Source of the DNA: Flavobacterium sp. ALJ2
Lineage (GTDB): Bacteria > Bacteroidota > Bacteroidia > Flavobacteriales > Flavobacteriaceae
Assembly (NCBI RefSeq): GCF_015594725.1
Contig: NZ_JADNRC010000003.1
Coordinates: 186,001-250,000, forward strand
Direction: 5' to 3'
DNA length: 64,000 bases
Made by a program: the position numbers and the translations under genes
Shown here: in pieces, positions 33,737-43,326 of the stretch
Position numbering within the stretch: position 1 is the first letter of the stretch
How the letters are laid out: every line of letters begins with the position of its first letter
The notes under the pieces: model-generated
The model's input: only the letters and a program-made list of their open reading frames with translations
Databases searched by the model: none
Told to the model about the DNA's origin: nothing

Positions 33737-34366
33737 ATGTTACACATAGAATTAAACGAGAAAAAGATTCAAATTCTCAAGGTTGCAGAAAAGCTTTTTT
33801 CTGATAAAGGATTTGAAGGAACTTCGATACGAAATATTGCCAAAGAAGCAAAAATTAACATTGCCATGGTATCGTATTATTTTGGTTCGAAAGAACGATT
33901 ACTCGAATCGTTAATTATATATCGAACATCGGATCTTAAATTGCAATTGGAAAATTTACTTCAAGAAAATTTAGAACCTATCGACAAAGTAAATAAGTTA
34001 ATCGAACTTTATATCAATAAGATTAACTGCAACGGAGGAATTTTCAGAATTATGCATTTTGAATTGACATCTAAAAAAAGAGAAAAAACTTTAAATCACT
34101 TTACAGAATTAAAGAAAGGAAATCTTAAATCATTAGAAAGCATTATCAATGAAGGCCAAGAAAAAGGTGTTTTCCGAAAAGATGTCATTATTCCATTAAT
34201 AACTCCTACTATTCTCGGAACTTTTTTTCATTTCCATATGAATAAAGTCTTCTTTGAGAAAATATTGAACTTAAATACTGAAGCTTTATATAACAATTAC
34301 ATAAAAACACATTTAACAAAACACATTCAACAAACTATAAAAGCCTTACTTGTTTATGAAAATTAA
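33737..34366 (+). CDS. TetR-family transcriptional repressor of the efflux operon
   Basis: The start is ATG 33737 (209 residues, MLHIELNEKKIQILKVAEK). The frame opens earlier with a TTG at 33713, but that lies inside the promoter box. The TetR helix-turn-helix is clear: FSDKGFEGTSIRNIAKEAKI then VSYYFGSKERLLESLI. The C-terminal ligand domain (about residues 60-209) is variable, as in the family. It overlaps the following outer-membrane gene by 11 bases, so it heads the TolC-EmrA-EmrB-like operon and presumably controls it through the twin palindromes. Confidence 0.9.
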   Translation: MLHIELNEKKIQILKVAEKLFSDKGFEGTSIRNIAKEAKINIAMVSYYFGSKERLLESLIIYRTSDLKLQLENLLQENLEPIDKVNKLIELYINKINCNGGIFRIMHFELTSKKREKTLNHFTELKKGNLKSLESIINEGQEKGVFRKDVIIPLITPTILGTFFHFHMNKVFFEKILNLNTEALYNNYIKTHLTKHIQQTIKALLVYEN

Positions 34367-35681
34367 TCCAATTATGCTCTTTGGAGTTTTCCTAATCGGA
34401 ATATCCTCGTTAGAAGCTCAAGAAAAAACGAGTCTTACCCTAGATGATGCTGTACGAATAGCATGGGAGAAGAGTGACGAAGTCACGTTGGCAAACACAA
34501 AAGTCAACACTAAAAAGTATGAACTTAGATCTACTAAAAACAATCAATATCCAGATTTAAAAGCTTCCGGACAATATCAAAGATTGACTGGTGCAGATGT
34601 AAATTTAAAAACGAATCAAGAAAGTGGCTCAGGTTCAATGCCAAGTCCAGATCAATTAATGTTAGGACAGCTTAGCGCAAGCTTACCAATATTTGCAGGT
34701 TTCAAAATTCAGAATAGTATTAAATTATCTGAAAATTTATACCAAGCAGAACTTGCAACTTCATTAAAAACAAAAGAAGACATAGCATTAAGAGTAGTAA
34801 ATTACTATGCTGACCTATACAAGGCTCAAAAAACAATTGAACTTTTAAATGAAGATCAAAAACAAGCGAAGCAACGTGTAACTGATTTTATAGAATTAGA
34901 AAAAAACGGAATCATCCCAAGAAATGATTTATTAAAATCTCAATTATTAGTTTCAAAAATACAGCTATCAATAGACGAAGCTAATAAAAATTTAAACATC
35001 CTGAATTATTATTTAATAACGCTACTAAAATTAGATTCTTCTACTAAATTAGTTGTTAGAGAGAATGATTTTATTAATTATAAAACAGCCAATATTCCAA
35101 CAAATGAGCAACCCGCTTTAGAGAATCGTAAAGATTTAGAAGCATTGCGTTATCAGGAAAAAGCTAGTGAATCTAGTATAAAAATGGCAAAAAGTGCTTA
35201 CTACCCTACTGTTTCTTTATTAGGTGGTTATGCTGCTGTTGATGTTAGAAATATACTTACGGTACAAAATGCAATGAATTTTGGAGTTGGAGTTTCATAT
35301 GACCTTAGCGGAATATTAAAAAAGGGAGCCGATATAAAACATGCTCAAAGTAAAGCAGATGAAGTAAAAAGCTCAGAAGAAATTTTAACTAATTATATTA
35401 AAATCGAAGTACAACAAGCAATTGAGAACTATAATTTAGCATTAAAGCAAAGCTCAGTTTATGACTTAGCTTTAGAACAAGCATCAGAAAATTATAGAAT
35501 CTTAAAAGATAAATTCGACAACGGTCTTGCTGATACAAATGATTTACTTGAGGCCGATGTAGAACATCTTAGCGCTAAAGTAAACACAGCTACATCTAAA
35601 GCCGATATAATTCAAAGATATTACGAGATGCTTTCAGCAACAGGACAATTATCACAATCATTCAATCTTACAAAAATATAA
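34356..35681 (+). CDS. TolC-family outer-membrane efflux protein
   Basis: I chose ATG 34356 (441 residues, MKINPIMLFGVFLIGISSLEAQ, a signal peptide); an upstream in-frame TTG would lengthen it by two residues. The protein shows the two-fold OEP repeat with long helices: LTLDDAVRIAWEKSDEV, then KNGIIPRNDLLKSQL, and the second half FDNGLADTNDLLEADVEHL. It would form the trimeric exit channel for the membrane-fusion protein and MFS pump encoded next. Confidence 0.9.
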   Translation: MKINPIMLFGVFLIGISSLEAQEKTSLTLDDAVRIAWEKSDEVTLANTKVNTKKYELRSTKNNQYPDLKASGQYQRLTGADVNLKTNQESGSGSMPSPDQLMLGQLSASLPIFAGFKIQNSIKLSENLYQAELATSLKTKEDIALRVVNYYADLYKAQKTIELLNEDQKQAKQRVTDFIELEKNGIIPRNDLLKSQLLVSKIQLSIDEANKNLNILNYYLITLLKLDSSTKLVVRENDFINYKTANIPTNEQPALENRKDLEALRYQEKASESSIKMAKSAYYPTVSLLGGYAAVDVRNILTVQNAMNFGVGVSYDLSGILKKGADIKHAQSKADEVKSSEEILTNYIKIEVQQAIENYNLALKQSSVYDLALEQASENYRILKDKFDNGLADTNDLLEADVEHLSAKVNTATSKADIIQRYYEMLSATGQLSQSFNLTKI

Positions 35682-35693
35682 TCGATAACCCAC

Positions 35694-36773
35694 ATGGAAA
35701 AGAAAAAAACAAATACTAAATTTACAATTATACTAGTTATTTTAGTTCTCGTTGGTGGAACTTACGGAATCTACAAATACATGCACTCTCTAGCACACGA
35801 ACAAACTGATGATGCACAAATAGAGAAAAAAATGAACCCAATTATTCCAAGAGTGTCAGGATACGTGAGTAAGGTTTATGTAAAAGATAATGACTTTGTC
35901 AAAAAAGGTGATACTTTATTTACAATAGACAAAAGAGATTACCAATTAAAAATTGATGAAGCGAATGCTGCTTTATTAGGTGCCGAAGGTTCGTATGAAG
36001 CTGCAAAAGCAGATATTGGAAGTGCACTGGCAAACATCTCTGTATCGGATGCAAATGTAAGATCTGCAAGTGGAAATATCGAAAGTGCAAAAATTAGATT
36101 AGTACAAATAACAAATGACTATAACCGTTACAATAACTTGTACAAAAGCCATACAATTACAAAACAACAATACGAGAAAGCATTAACTGCTAAAGAAGAA
36201 GCTGAAAGTCAAGTACGTGTTTTACAACAACAAGAAAAAGCAAGTTCGTATCAAAAATCAGTTATTCAAGCAAAATCTAAAGCTACAGACAAACAAACAG
36301 AAGTAGCTGCGGCAAATATCAAAAAAGCAAAAACACTATTAGATGTTGCAAATTTAAACTTATCTTATACCGTAATTACTGCAGCAATTGATGGTCAGGT
36401 TTCTAAAGTTGATATTCAACCAGGACAATTGGTACAACCAGGACAATCTTTGTTTTATATAATCAACAACTCAGAAGCTTGGGTAGTTGCTAACTTTAAA
36501 GAAACTCAACTTAACAAAATGATTATTGGCCAAAAGGTAACTTTAAAAGTAGATGCTTATCCTAATTATGATTTTCAAGGAACTATCACTTCATTTTCAC
36601 CAGCAACGGGATCACGCTTTTCATTACTTCCTCCTGATAATGCAACTGGAAACTTTGTAAAAACAATTCAAAGATTACCTGTAAAAATTAACTTGGACGC
36701 ATCGAATGATATCGAAAAAATAAAATTATTAAGACCAGGAATGAACGTGGATGTAGATGTACATTTAAAATAA
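35694..36773 (+). CDS. HlyD/EmrA-family membrane fusion protein
   Basis: The 359-residue periplasmic adaptor has one N-terminal membrane helix (FTIILVILVLVGGTYGIY). A split lipoyl domain follows (PRVSGYVSKVYVKDNDFVKKGDTLF and later VSKVDIQPGQLVQPGQS), with a coiled-coil hairpin between (about 90-215). The beta-barrel end contains WVVANFKETQLNKM. This layout matches EmrA adaptors that link an MFS pump to TolC. It follows the TolC gene after 12 bases. Confidence 0.92.
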   Translation: MEKKKTNTKFTIILVILVLVGGTYGIYKYMHSLAHEQTDDAQIEKKMNPIIPRVSGYVSKVYVKDNDFVKKGDTLFTIDKRDYQLKIDEANAALLGAEGSYEAAKADIGSALANISVSDANVRSASGNIESAKIRLVQITNDYNRYNNLYKSHTITKQQYEKALTAKEEAESQVRVLQQQEKASSYQKSVIQAKSKATDKQTEVAAANIKKAKTLLDVANLNLSYTVITAAIDGQVSKVDIQPGQLVQPGQSLFYIINNSEAWVVANFKETQLNKMIIGQKVTLKVDAYPNYDFQGTITSFSPATGSRFSLLPPDNATGNFVKTIQRLPVKINLDASNDIEKIKLLRPGMNVDVDVHLK

Positions 36774-36852
36774 AAATTACACTTATCAGGAAATTACTTT
36801 CCTATAACAAAAATTATACATTCATTTTTGAAAAGCATTCTAATAGAACAAA

Positions 36853-38433
36853 ATGGTACAAGCACAAGATGATTTAGTAGAATATGGCTACAGACGAGTT
36901 TTAATTACGATAACCGCAGTACTTTGTGCATTGCTGGAGATTGTAGATACAACTATCGTGAATGTAGCATTGACAGACATGAGAGGAAGCCTTGGTGCCA
37001 CATTAACAGATGTTGCATGGGTAATTACTGCTTATGCTATTGCAAATGTTATAGTAATACCAATGACAAGTTGGTTGTCACAACAATTTGGAAGACGTAA
37101 TTATTTTGTAACATCGATTATAATTTTTACCATATCTTCTTTTCTGTGTGGTAATGCCACAAATATTTGGGAACTTATTGCATTTAGATTTATTCAAGGA
37201 CTTGGTGGAGGTGCCCTATTAGTTACTGCGCAAACCATTATAACCGAGAGTTATCCTATTGCGAAACGAGGAATGGCACAAGCAATTTACGGGATGGGAG
37301 TTATTGTAGGTCCAACTTTAGGTCCCCCTTTAGGAGGTTATTTAGTAGATAATTATTCTTGGCCATACATATTTTATATTAATATCCCACTTGGTATTAT
37401 TGCAACAATTTTAGCTATTTCTTTCGTAAGAAGTCCAAAATATGGTGAAAAACTAAAAGCCAATCAAGTCGATTGGTGGGGGATTTTCTTCCTAGCATCA
37501 TTTATTGGTTCCTTACAATTTGTTCTGGAACACGGACAGCAAGACGATTGGTTTAATGATTCATTGATTGTGACATTAAGTGTTGTAACGGTTCTTGGGC
37601 TAATATTATTTATATGGCGAGAACTCACCTATAAGCATCCAATTGTAAATTTAAGCGTTCTTAAAGATGGAAATTTACGTATCGGTACCATTATGTGTTT
37701 TATCCTTGGTTTCGGACTGTATGGGTCTACATTAATTATTCCGATTTATACGCAATCTATCTTAGGATGGACAGCCACTGATGCTGGATTATTACTTATT
37801 CCTGGATCGATAACAACCGCTTTTATGATGCCAATTATTGGTAAATTAATTCAGCGAGGAGTTCCACAAGGATATATGGTGGGAGTTGGATTCTTTATTT
37901 TCTTTTTATTTACATTTATGATGTATAATAATATGACTCCCGATACAGGAGTCGAACATTTATACTGGCCTTTAATTTTAAGAGGTATTGGTTTAGGATT
38001 GCTTTTTGTACCTATAACAACATTATCCCTTTCAACCTTACAAGGAAAAAATATTGGTGAAGGAGCAGCTTTTACAGGAATGATGCGACAATTAGGAGGT
38101 TCATTTGGTATTGCAATCATCACCACATTTATCACAAGATTCAGTCAGAAACATCGTGTTGATTTAGTAGCACACTTGGACACAACTAAATTCGAAGTAC
38201 AACAAAGAGTTGAAATACTTCAAAGAGGATTCATGTCTAAAGGATTTAGCAGTAACGAATCATTAAACAAAGCCTATCAGGTTATTGATTATTCGGTAAT
38301 GAAACAAAGTACAGTTTTGGCGTATATGGATATATTTTTATATCTAGGTATTATGTTTTTACTGTGTATTCCAATCATATTTTTAATTAAAAAAGGAAAA
38401 AACAAAATTAATCCTGCAGATGCGATGCACTAA
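36853..38433 (+). CDS. DHA2-family MFS multidrug transporter (EmrB-like)
   Basis: This 526-residue inner-membrane protein has 14 predicted helices typical of DHA2 exporters. It shows LEIVDTTIVNVALTDMRGSL (EmrB motif D1), WLSQQFGRRNYF (MFS motif A) and GPTLGPPLGGYLVDNYSWPY (motif C). The C-terminal MRQLGGSFGIAIITTF is typical. With the preceding two gene products it forms a tripartite proton-driven efflux system. A terminator follows. Substrates are not predictable from sequence alone. Confidence 0.93.
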   Translation: MVQAQDDLVEYGYRRVLITITAVLCALLEIVDTTIVNVALTDMRGSLGATLTDVAWVITAYAIANVIVIPMTSWLSQQFGRRNYFVTSIIIFTISSFLCGNATNIWELIAFRFIQGLGGGALLVTAQTIITESYPIAKRGMAQAIYGMGVIVGPTLGPPLGGYLVDNYSWPYIFYINIPLGIIATILAISFVRSPKYGEKLKANQVDWWGIFFLASFIGSLQFVLEHGQQDDWFNDSLIVTLSVVTVLGLILFIWRELTYKHPIVNLSVLKDGNLRIGTIMCFILGFGLYGSTLIIPIYTQSILGWTATDAGLLLIPGSITTAFMMPIIGKLIQRGVPQGYMVGVGFFIFFLFTFMMYNNMTPDTGVEHLYWPLILRGIGLGLLFVPITTLSLSTLQGKNIGEGAAFTGMMRQLGGSFGIAIITTFITRFSQKHRVDLVAHLDTTKFEVQQRVEILQRGFMSKGFSSNESLNKAYQVIDYSVMKQSTVLAYMDIFLYLGIMFLLCIPIIFLIKKGKNKINPADAMH

Positions 38434-38472
38434 TGTAGTAATCATCAAATAAACAGGCTAAGTTTATATATT

Positions 38473-38510
38473 AAACCATTGTAGAAGTTTTTTTTACAAT
38501 GGTTTTTTAT
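38473..38510 (+). terminator. Terminator of the efflux operon
   Basis: Arms AAACCATTGTA (38473-38483) and TACAATGGTTT (38495-38505) are perfectly complementary over 11 bases. They enclose an 11-base loop and are followed by T's. Confidence 0.88.
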
Positions 38511-38579
38511 TTTCACATGCACAATTATATGATAAACAACACTTTTATTATTGAAAACTAATCATATAATATGTAACTC

Positions 38580-38661
38580 TCACAATGAAAAAATTATGCA
38601 GTATTCAAAAACACAATAAAGATTTATTTCATTGTGAAATAATATTTATCGAGTATATTTG
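38580..38661 (+). promoter_or_regulatory. Promoter with an 11-bp inverted repeat upstream of the pRiA4b-ORF3-like gene
   Basis: TTG (38632-38634) and TATATTTG (38654-38661) are separated by 19 bases, an ideal Bacteroidota promoter. TCACAATGAAA (38580-38590) and TTTCATTGTGA (38627-38637) form a perfect inverted repeat with a 36-base gap. The right arm covers the -33 element, so a looping repressor is conceivable. Confidence 0.6.
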
Positions 38662-38706
38662 CATTTGCTTTTCAACAGGAATAAAAAACAAAAAAATAGT
38701 TAAGTT

Positions 38707-39246
38707 ATGGTTTATAAATTTAGAGTAATTCTAGATGCAGAAGAAGATATTTTTAGAGATATAGCAATTCTTGAAGAAGATACTTTAGAAGATTTACACA
38801 ATGCCATTTTCAATTCTTTTGGTTTTGACGGAATGGAAGTAGCTTCGTTTTATACCTGCGATGAAACTTGGAATCAAGAAGAAGAAATACCTCTTTTTGA
38901 TACTGGAGATGTTCCTGGAGAACAAAAAACAATGAGTGATTACACTTTATCAGACCTATTAGATAAAGAGAACACTAAAATTATATATGTCTACGATTTT
39001 ATTAATATGTGGACATTTTTGGTTGAATTAGCTGCAATAGAAGAACAAGCTACTGGAAATACTTATCCAGAAACGTTATTCTCCCATGGAGAAATGCCAG
39101 ATGATTCAGGCGAGAAAAATTTCGAAGCAGATATGCATGACGACATCTATGGTGAATTTGAAGATGATCTAGACGAAGATGATTTAGACATGTTCGAAGG
39201 AGACGATAGTTTCGAAGATTATGGATTTGAAGAGAATTGGAATTAG
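38707..39246 (+). CDS. pRiA4b ORF-3-like family protein
   Basis: The 179-residue cytoplasmic protein begins MVYKFRVILDAEEDIFRDIA and continues TLEDLHNAIFNSFGFDGMEV, then MSDYTLSDLLDKENTKIIYVYDF. This is the fold of the PRiA4_ORF3 family (plasmid pRiA4b ORF-3/IS1096 TnpR-annotated). The C-terminal 50 residues are strikingly acidic (DDIYGEFEDDLDEDDLDMF). Despite the family name no transposon features surround it. Function is unknown; it has its own strong promoter. Confidence 0.8.
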   Translation: MVYKFRVILDAEEDIFRDIAILEEDTLEDLHNAIFNSFGFDGMEVASFYTCDETWNQEEEIPLFDTGDVPGEQKTMSDYTLSDLLDKENTKIIYVYDFINMWTFLVELAAIEEQATGNTYPETLFSHGEMPDDSGEKNFEADMHDDIYGEFEDDLDEDDLDMFEGDDSFEDYGFEENWN

Positions 39247-39272
39247 TTCTTTTTTAAGTCTCTAAGGTACTG

Positions 39273-39746
39273 AGTTGCTAAGATTCTAAGTTTTTATTAT
39301 TTAAAGATTTTTCTTGATTTTATTGAAACTTGATTTTAATAATTATGAGTAATTTCAGAAACTTCTAATCTGGCAAAAATCGATGTCCTTAATTACCAAG
39401 ATTTATATTTTAACAAATAAATTTCCAAAAGAAGAAATCTTCAGATTAACTTCCCAAATAAGACGAAGTTCAATTTCAATTCCAAGCAATATTGCTGAAG
39501 GATTTGAAAGAGAAAGCAACAAAGATTTTTTACGTTTTCAAACATTTCAATAGGTTCTTTATTTGAAATGCAAACACAATTAGAAATTGCTAAAAACATA
39601 GCATATCTAAACGAACACTAATTTAATAATTTATATGAGGATAGTCGCGAAGTAGAGAGAATGTTAGTATCTTTTATTAATAAATTAAAAGAAAGAAACT
39701 AAATTTCAGCACCTTTAAAACTTAGAACCTTAACCACTTAGCAACT
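39273..39746. mobile_element. Putative remnant mobile unit: decayed four-helix-bundle gene between inverted repeats
   Basis: The left end (39273-39295) reads AGTTGCTAAG-A-TTCTAAGTTTTT. The right end (39717-39746), read on the opposite strand, gives AGTTGCTAAG, then nine extra bases, then TTCTAAGTTTT. The two ends are thus inverted copies of a dispersed repeat whose words also appear at 5525-5580 and 27781-28285. The pseudogene at 39345-39702 is the only content. No transposase or target duplication was found, so mobility is a hypothesis. Confidence 0.4.
39345..39702 (+). pseudogene. Broken four-helix-bundle (S23 / 23S rRNA intervening-sequence, bAvd-like) protein gene
   Basis: ATG 39345 opens MSNFRN. 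A one-base loss near 39363 shifts to a frame from 39365 reading LIWQKSMSLITKIYILTNKF, then PKEEIFRLTSQIRRSSISIP and SNIAEGFERESNKDFLRF. A second shift near 39540 leads to NISIGSLFEMQTQLEIAKNI, an internal TAA after YLNEH, and the ending REVERMLVSFINKLKERN with TAA 39700-39702. RRSSISIPSNIAEGFER is the hallmark of the TIGR02436 four-helix-bundle family. Three lesions make it a clear pseudogene. Confidence 0.85.
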
Positions 39747-39754
39747 AAAGATAT

Positions 39755-40813
39755 ATGATAAACCTTTTCAACACCCACATCGACACGCTTGCGATTCACC
39801 GCGTAGGAAATAAGAGCAGAAACGAAGCTATTTTTTTATCAGATCAGCCATTTAATTTAAATGATGAAATCGTTCCTTTGATAAAAGAATACTTTTTTAA
39901 GCCTTTTAGAGAAAAAGAAGAAAACTATTATCAGTTTGCACACGAAGTCGATTTGGATTATAACGACATGTTTAAATATGCTACTGAAATTTTTAACAAT
40001 CCAGGAAATTTACAGGAAGTTTCAAAAAAAATTACTACGCATTTATACGAGCAATCAAATCACCCACATATTAAAAATGGTGAAGTTTATGTGACGTATT
40101 TAACCAACTTAAGTATCGATAATAATGTTGTTGATGCAATTGGGATTTTCAAAAGCGAATTACAAGCAGACTTTTTACAATTTGAAGAGAAAGACAACAA
40201 CCTTGAAATGATTTTGCAACAAGGTATCAACCTTAACAAACTAGACAAAGGATGTTTGATTTTTAATTATAAAAAAGAAGAGGGTTACAAAATCTTAACT
40301 GTAGATAGTAATCGTTACGATGCTCGTTACTGGTTAGAACATTTCCTATCAGTAGATGCATTTGAAGATGAAAACTTCATTACAAAAAAATACTTAAAAT
40401 TCTGCCAGAGCTTCGCTAAAGACGTAGTATTACCAGCAGAAGATAAAAAAGAAGAAGTAATGTTCATGAATCGTTCTGTAAATTATTTTGCAAAGAACGA
40501 TCAGTTTGAAGAAACTAACTTTCTAAATGAAGTATTAGATAATCCCGATCTAATTCCTGAATTTAAAAACTACAAAGTTGATAAAGGAGAGAAATATAGT
40601 ATAGAAGATATTACAACTTTCCCTATTGCCAACTCTGCCGTTTCTGATGCAAGAAAATCAATCAAAAATGTTATAAACCTAGATACACATATACAAATCA
40701 AAATGGACTTTATTAATCCAGAAAGTGCTGAAAAATTTGTGGAAAAAGGGTGGGATGAAGAAAAACAAATGTATTACTATTTAGTTTATTTCAACAAAGA
40801 AGAGAAAAGCTAG
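39755..40813 (+). CDS. Nucleoid-associated protein (NdpA/YejK family)
   Basis: The 352-residue cytoplasmic protein belongs to the 37-kDa nucleoid-associated (NA37/YejK) family in its Bacteroidota form. It starts NTHIDTLAIHRVGNKSRNEA and continues LKEYFFKPF-like IKEYFFKPFREKEENYYQF. SNHPHIKNGEVYVTYLTNL and GCLIFNYKKEEGYKILTVD follow. In Escherichia coli the relative binds DNA, and its role is poorly known. It starts nine bases after the repeat that closes the pseudogene element, so the repeat may supply part of its leader. Confidence 0.85.
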   Translation: MINLFNTHIDTLAIHRVGNKSRNEAIFLSDQPFNLNDEIVPLIKEYFFKPFREKEENYYQFAHEVDLDYNDMFKYATEIFNNPGNLQEVSKKITTHLYEQSNHPHIKNGEVYVTYLTNLSIDNNVVDAIGIFKSELQADFLQFEEKDNNLEMILQQGINLNKLDKGCLIFNYKKEEGYKILTVDSNRYDARYWLEHFLSVDAFEDENFITKKYLKFCQSFAKDVVLPAEDKKEEVMFMNRSVNYFAKNDQFEETNFLNEVLDNPDLIPEFKNYKVDKGEKYSIEDITTFPIANSAVSDARKSIKNVINLDTHIQIKMDFINPESAEKFVEKGWDEEKQMYYYLVYFNKEEKS

Positions 40814-40848
40814 TATTTATTCTTTTCAATTTCACTTTTACTTAAAAT

Positions 40849-40882
40849 TAAGGCCTCAACTGTTGCAGTTGGGGCTTTTTTT
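40849..40882 (+). terminator. Terminator of the nucleoid-associated protein gene
   Basis: GGCCTCAACTG pairs with CAGTTGGGGCTT around a TTG loop, with one G-U pair and one bulge. A run of seven T's follows. Confidence 0.85.
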
Positions 40883-40926
40883 ACAAAATAAACCCCAGAA
40901 AATGAGACTTAAATTGCGTATATTAG

Positions 40927-40934
40927 TAATTTTG
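40927..40934 (+). promoter_or_regulatory. -7 box of the GAF protein gene
   Basis: TAATTTTG fits TAnnTTTG and lies 22 bases before the ATG at 40957. Confidence 0.5.
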
Positions 40935-40956
40935 TATACTACTAAATAATAGTGCC

Positions 40957-43326
40957 ATGAAATATCATTTATTCGACGAAAGTCCTTTTAAAACTCTAAT
41001 ATCATTTCATAAACTTATTGAAGCTTTAGAGAAAATTGCGCAATCAGATGTTGATTATCGATCTAATTATGCCAAGGCACTTTTGAAGAAAATAGAGCAC
41101 ATTCCTGAATTACAAACAGGAATTGAAGATTTTTCGGTGATTAAGAAACATGAAACTACAATCAACCATTTATTAGCCGATTTATTCCCTACAGCATTAA
41201 CAAATAACGAAATAAAAGCTGTTACGATTCCATTTCAGAACTTTACATTCAATTATACCGAAAGATTTAAAAAAATACTTAAAGATGCGGGTACAAATTT
41301 TGATGTAACCATTCGTGATTTCGATGAACAACAATTCTACATTGCAAATTGTTGTTTAATTCTTGGAGCTTACTACAAACAAAATATAGATTTCAACAAA
41401 CCTTTTTTTTATGATATTCCAGATTCTAATGGAATCATAAATCACTACCGTATTTTATACAATGCTGATTTCATGGAAATCATTCCTTCTGAAAATGCTC
41501 CAAAGCTGACACAAGAAGATATTGACTTATTGATTGACAACTACGATGATATTGCTTTATGGAAAGAAAAATTTCCTATTGAAAGCTGGACTCTAAAAGG
41601 ATTTGGTATTATTATTTTATTTGATGCCACTACAGAAAATGCTATTTCAAATTTAAAGACTAATTTATTAAAATCAGATACAAAAAAAGCAACAGAGAGT
41701 AAAAATACCGAAATCATATTTAGATCTATTTTTAAGATTCCAAATCTCAAAGTGGGTTTTTTAATTTACAATCCTGAACAGGAAAAATTCATAAAACCTC
41801 CACAGTTAGAAAAGGATGGCGAATTATCCAGCTTCTTACTCCCTTTTAATCATGAAATGGATTGTAAAAATGCTTTATTTGGTTGTTCTTTTGAAAACTT
41901 ACTAGAACATAAAGAACCTCTTATAATTTCGAATGTTGAAAAATTTATAAAACAAAATGAGAATATAAAACTTGGAGAACTATTACGCAGTCAAAACATT
42001 AATAGTTGCGTTTTTGCTCCGGTTATAAAAGATAATAAATTATTAGGCGTTATTGAATTAGTTTCTGCTACCCCTAGAGCACTTAACACAATAAATGCAA
42101 GAAAATTAGACCTCATTCTGCCTTATTTAATCGACACTATAGAAAGGTATAATAATGACATGCAACATCAGATAGAAGCAGTAATTCAAAGAGAATATAC
42201 TACAATTCATCCGAGTGTTTATTGGAAATTTAGAGAGGAATCGCAAAAATACTTTCAGAATAGCAATCATACAAAAGATTACATTTTTAAAGAAATTGTC
42301 TTTAAAGAAGTATTTCCGTTATATGGACAAATTGACATTAAAGGCTCATCAGAGCATCGAAATGAAACTGTAAAAGCTGATTTAAAAAATCAGTTAGAAA
42401 TGTTATTGCAAATTTTCGCAAGTCAAAAAGAAAATACAAATTTAATTCTTTTAGAGCAACGTAAATTCGAATTACAATCGCTTCTTGAAGAACTTGATTC
42501 GCCTTTAAAAGCCGATTCTGAACAGCATATACAACGCTATATTGAAGACGAAATTCATCCTATTTTAAAAAACACTAAAAGTAACTCTGAAGCAGAAAAA
42601 CTAGAACAAAAATACTTTAAAGGTTTAGACGAAAAAACAGGTTTGTTTTATCATGAAAGAAAGAAATTTGATAATGCAATGTCTATTATCAATAAAAAAC
42701 TAGCTACTATCCTAGATAAAAAACAAATTGAAGCCCAACAAATATACCCTCATTATTACGAACGATTTAAAACCGATGGTGTTGAACATAATTTATACAT
42801 AGGAGCTTCTATTGCTCCTACAAAACCATTTGATATAATGTATCTCCATAATTTAAGATTATGGCAATTACAAACATTATGTGAAATGGAATCAGCACAC
42901 CATCAGCTTAAAGCTTCATTACCGTATGAGCTTGATGTTACATCCTTGATTTTAGTATTTAGCTCCCCTATTTCTATCCGTTTTCGAATGGATGAGAAAC
43001 GTTTTGATGTAGATGGAACCTATAATGCCCGATACGAAGTTGTAAAAAAACGTATCGACAAAGCTCATATCAAAAACACACGAGAACGTATCACCGAAAA
43101 AGAAAAAATTACAATTGTATATTCTCATGCCAATGAAGAAACAGAATATATAAAATATATCAAATATTTACAATTCAAGAAAATACTAGAACCTCAAATA
43201 GAACAATTTGAAATCGAAGATTTACAAGGTGTATCGGGACTAAAAGCTATTCGGGTGAAAGTAGCAAACAACACACTAACATCTAAAAAAATCACATATC
43301 AGGACTTACTAGATGAGCTAACCTAA
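40957..43326 (+). CDS. Large GAF-domain protein of unknown output
   Basis: The 789-residue protein is soluble. Its central part (about residues 245-400) fits a GAF domain: LKVGFLIYNPEQEKFIKPPQ, then KEPLIISNVEKFIKQ, NSCVFAPVIKDNKLLGVIEL and PRALNTINARKLDLILPYL. The N-terminal 230 residues and the C-terminal 390 residues match nothing I recognise as kinase, cyclase or DNA-binding. The C-terminal part contains helical EQRKFELQSLLEELDSP. The stop codon overlaps that of the converging HD-PycTM gene by four bases. It may sense a small ligand; no function is assigned. Confidence 0.75.
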   Translation: MKYHLFDESPFKTLISFHKLIEALEKIAQSDVDYRSNYAKALLKKIEHIPELQTGIEDFSVIKKHETTINHLLADLFPTALTNNEIKAVTIPFQNFTFNYTERFKKILKDAGTNFDVTIRDFDEQQFYIANCCLILGAYYKQNIDFNKPFFYDIPDSNGIINHYRILYNADFMEIIPSENAPKLTQEDIDLLIDNYDDIALWKEKFPIESWTLKGFGIIILFDATTENAISNLKTNLLKSDTKKATESKNTEIIFRSIFKIPNLKVGFLIYNPEQEKFIKPPQLEKDGELSSFLLPFNHEMDCKNALFGCSFENLLEHKEPLIISNVEKFIKQNENIKLGELLRSQNINSCVFAPVIKDNKLLGVIELVSATPRALNTINARKLDLILPYLIDTIERYNNDMQHQIEAVIQREYTTIHPSVYWKFREESQKYFQNSNHTKDYIFKEIVFKEVFPLYGQIDIKGSSEHRNETVKADLKNQLEMLLQIFASQKENTNLILLEQRKFELQSLLEELDSPLKADSEQHIQRYIEDEIHPILKNTKSNSEAEKLEQKYFKGLDEKTGLFYHERKKFDNAMSIINKKLATILDKKQIEAQQIYPHYYERFKTDGVEHNLYIGASIAPTKPFDIMYLHNLRLWQLQTLCEMESAHHQLKASLPYELDVTSLILVFSSPISIRFRMDEKRFDVDGTYNARYEVVKKRIDKAHIKNTRERITEKEKITIVYSHANEETEYIKYIKYLQFKKILEPQIEQFEIEDLQGVSGLKAIRVKVANNTLTSKKITYQDLLDELT

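Noticed and set aside
38707..39246. Transposon protein (IS1096 TnpR annotation)
   Set aside because: The family name is historical. No transposase or terminal repeats adjoin the gene itself, and it has an ordinary promoter.
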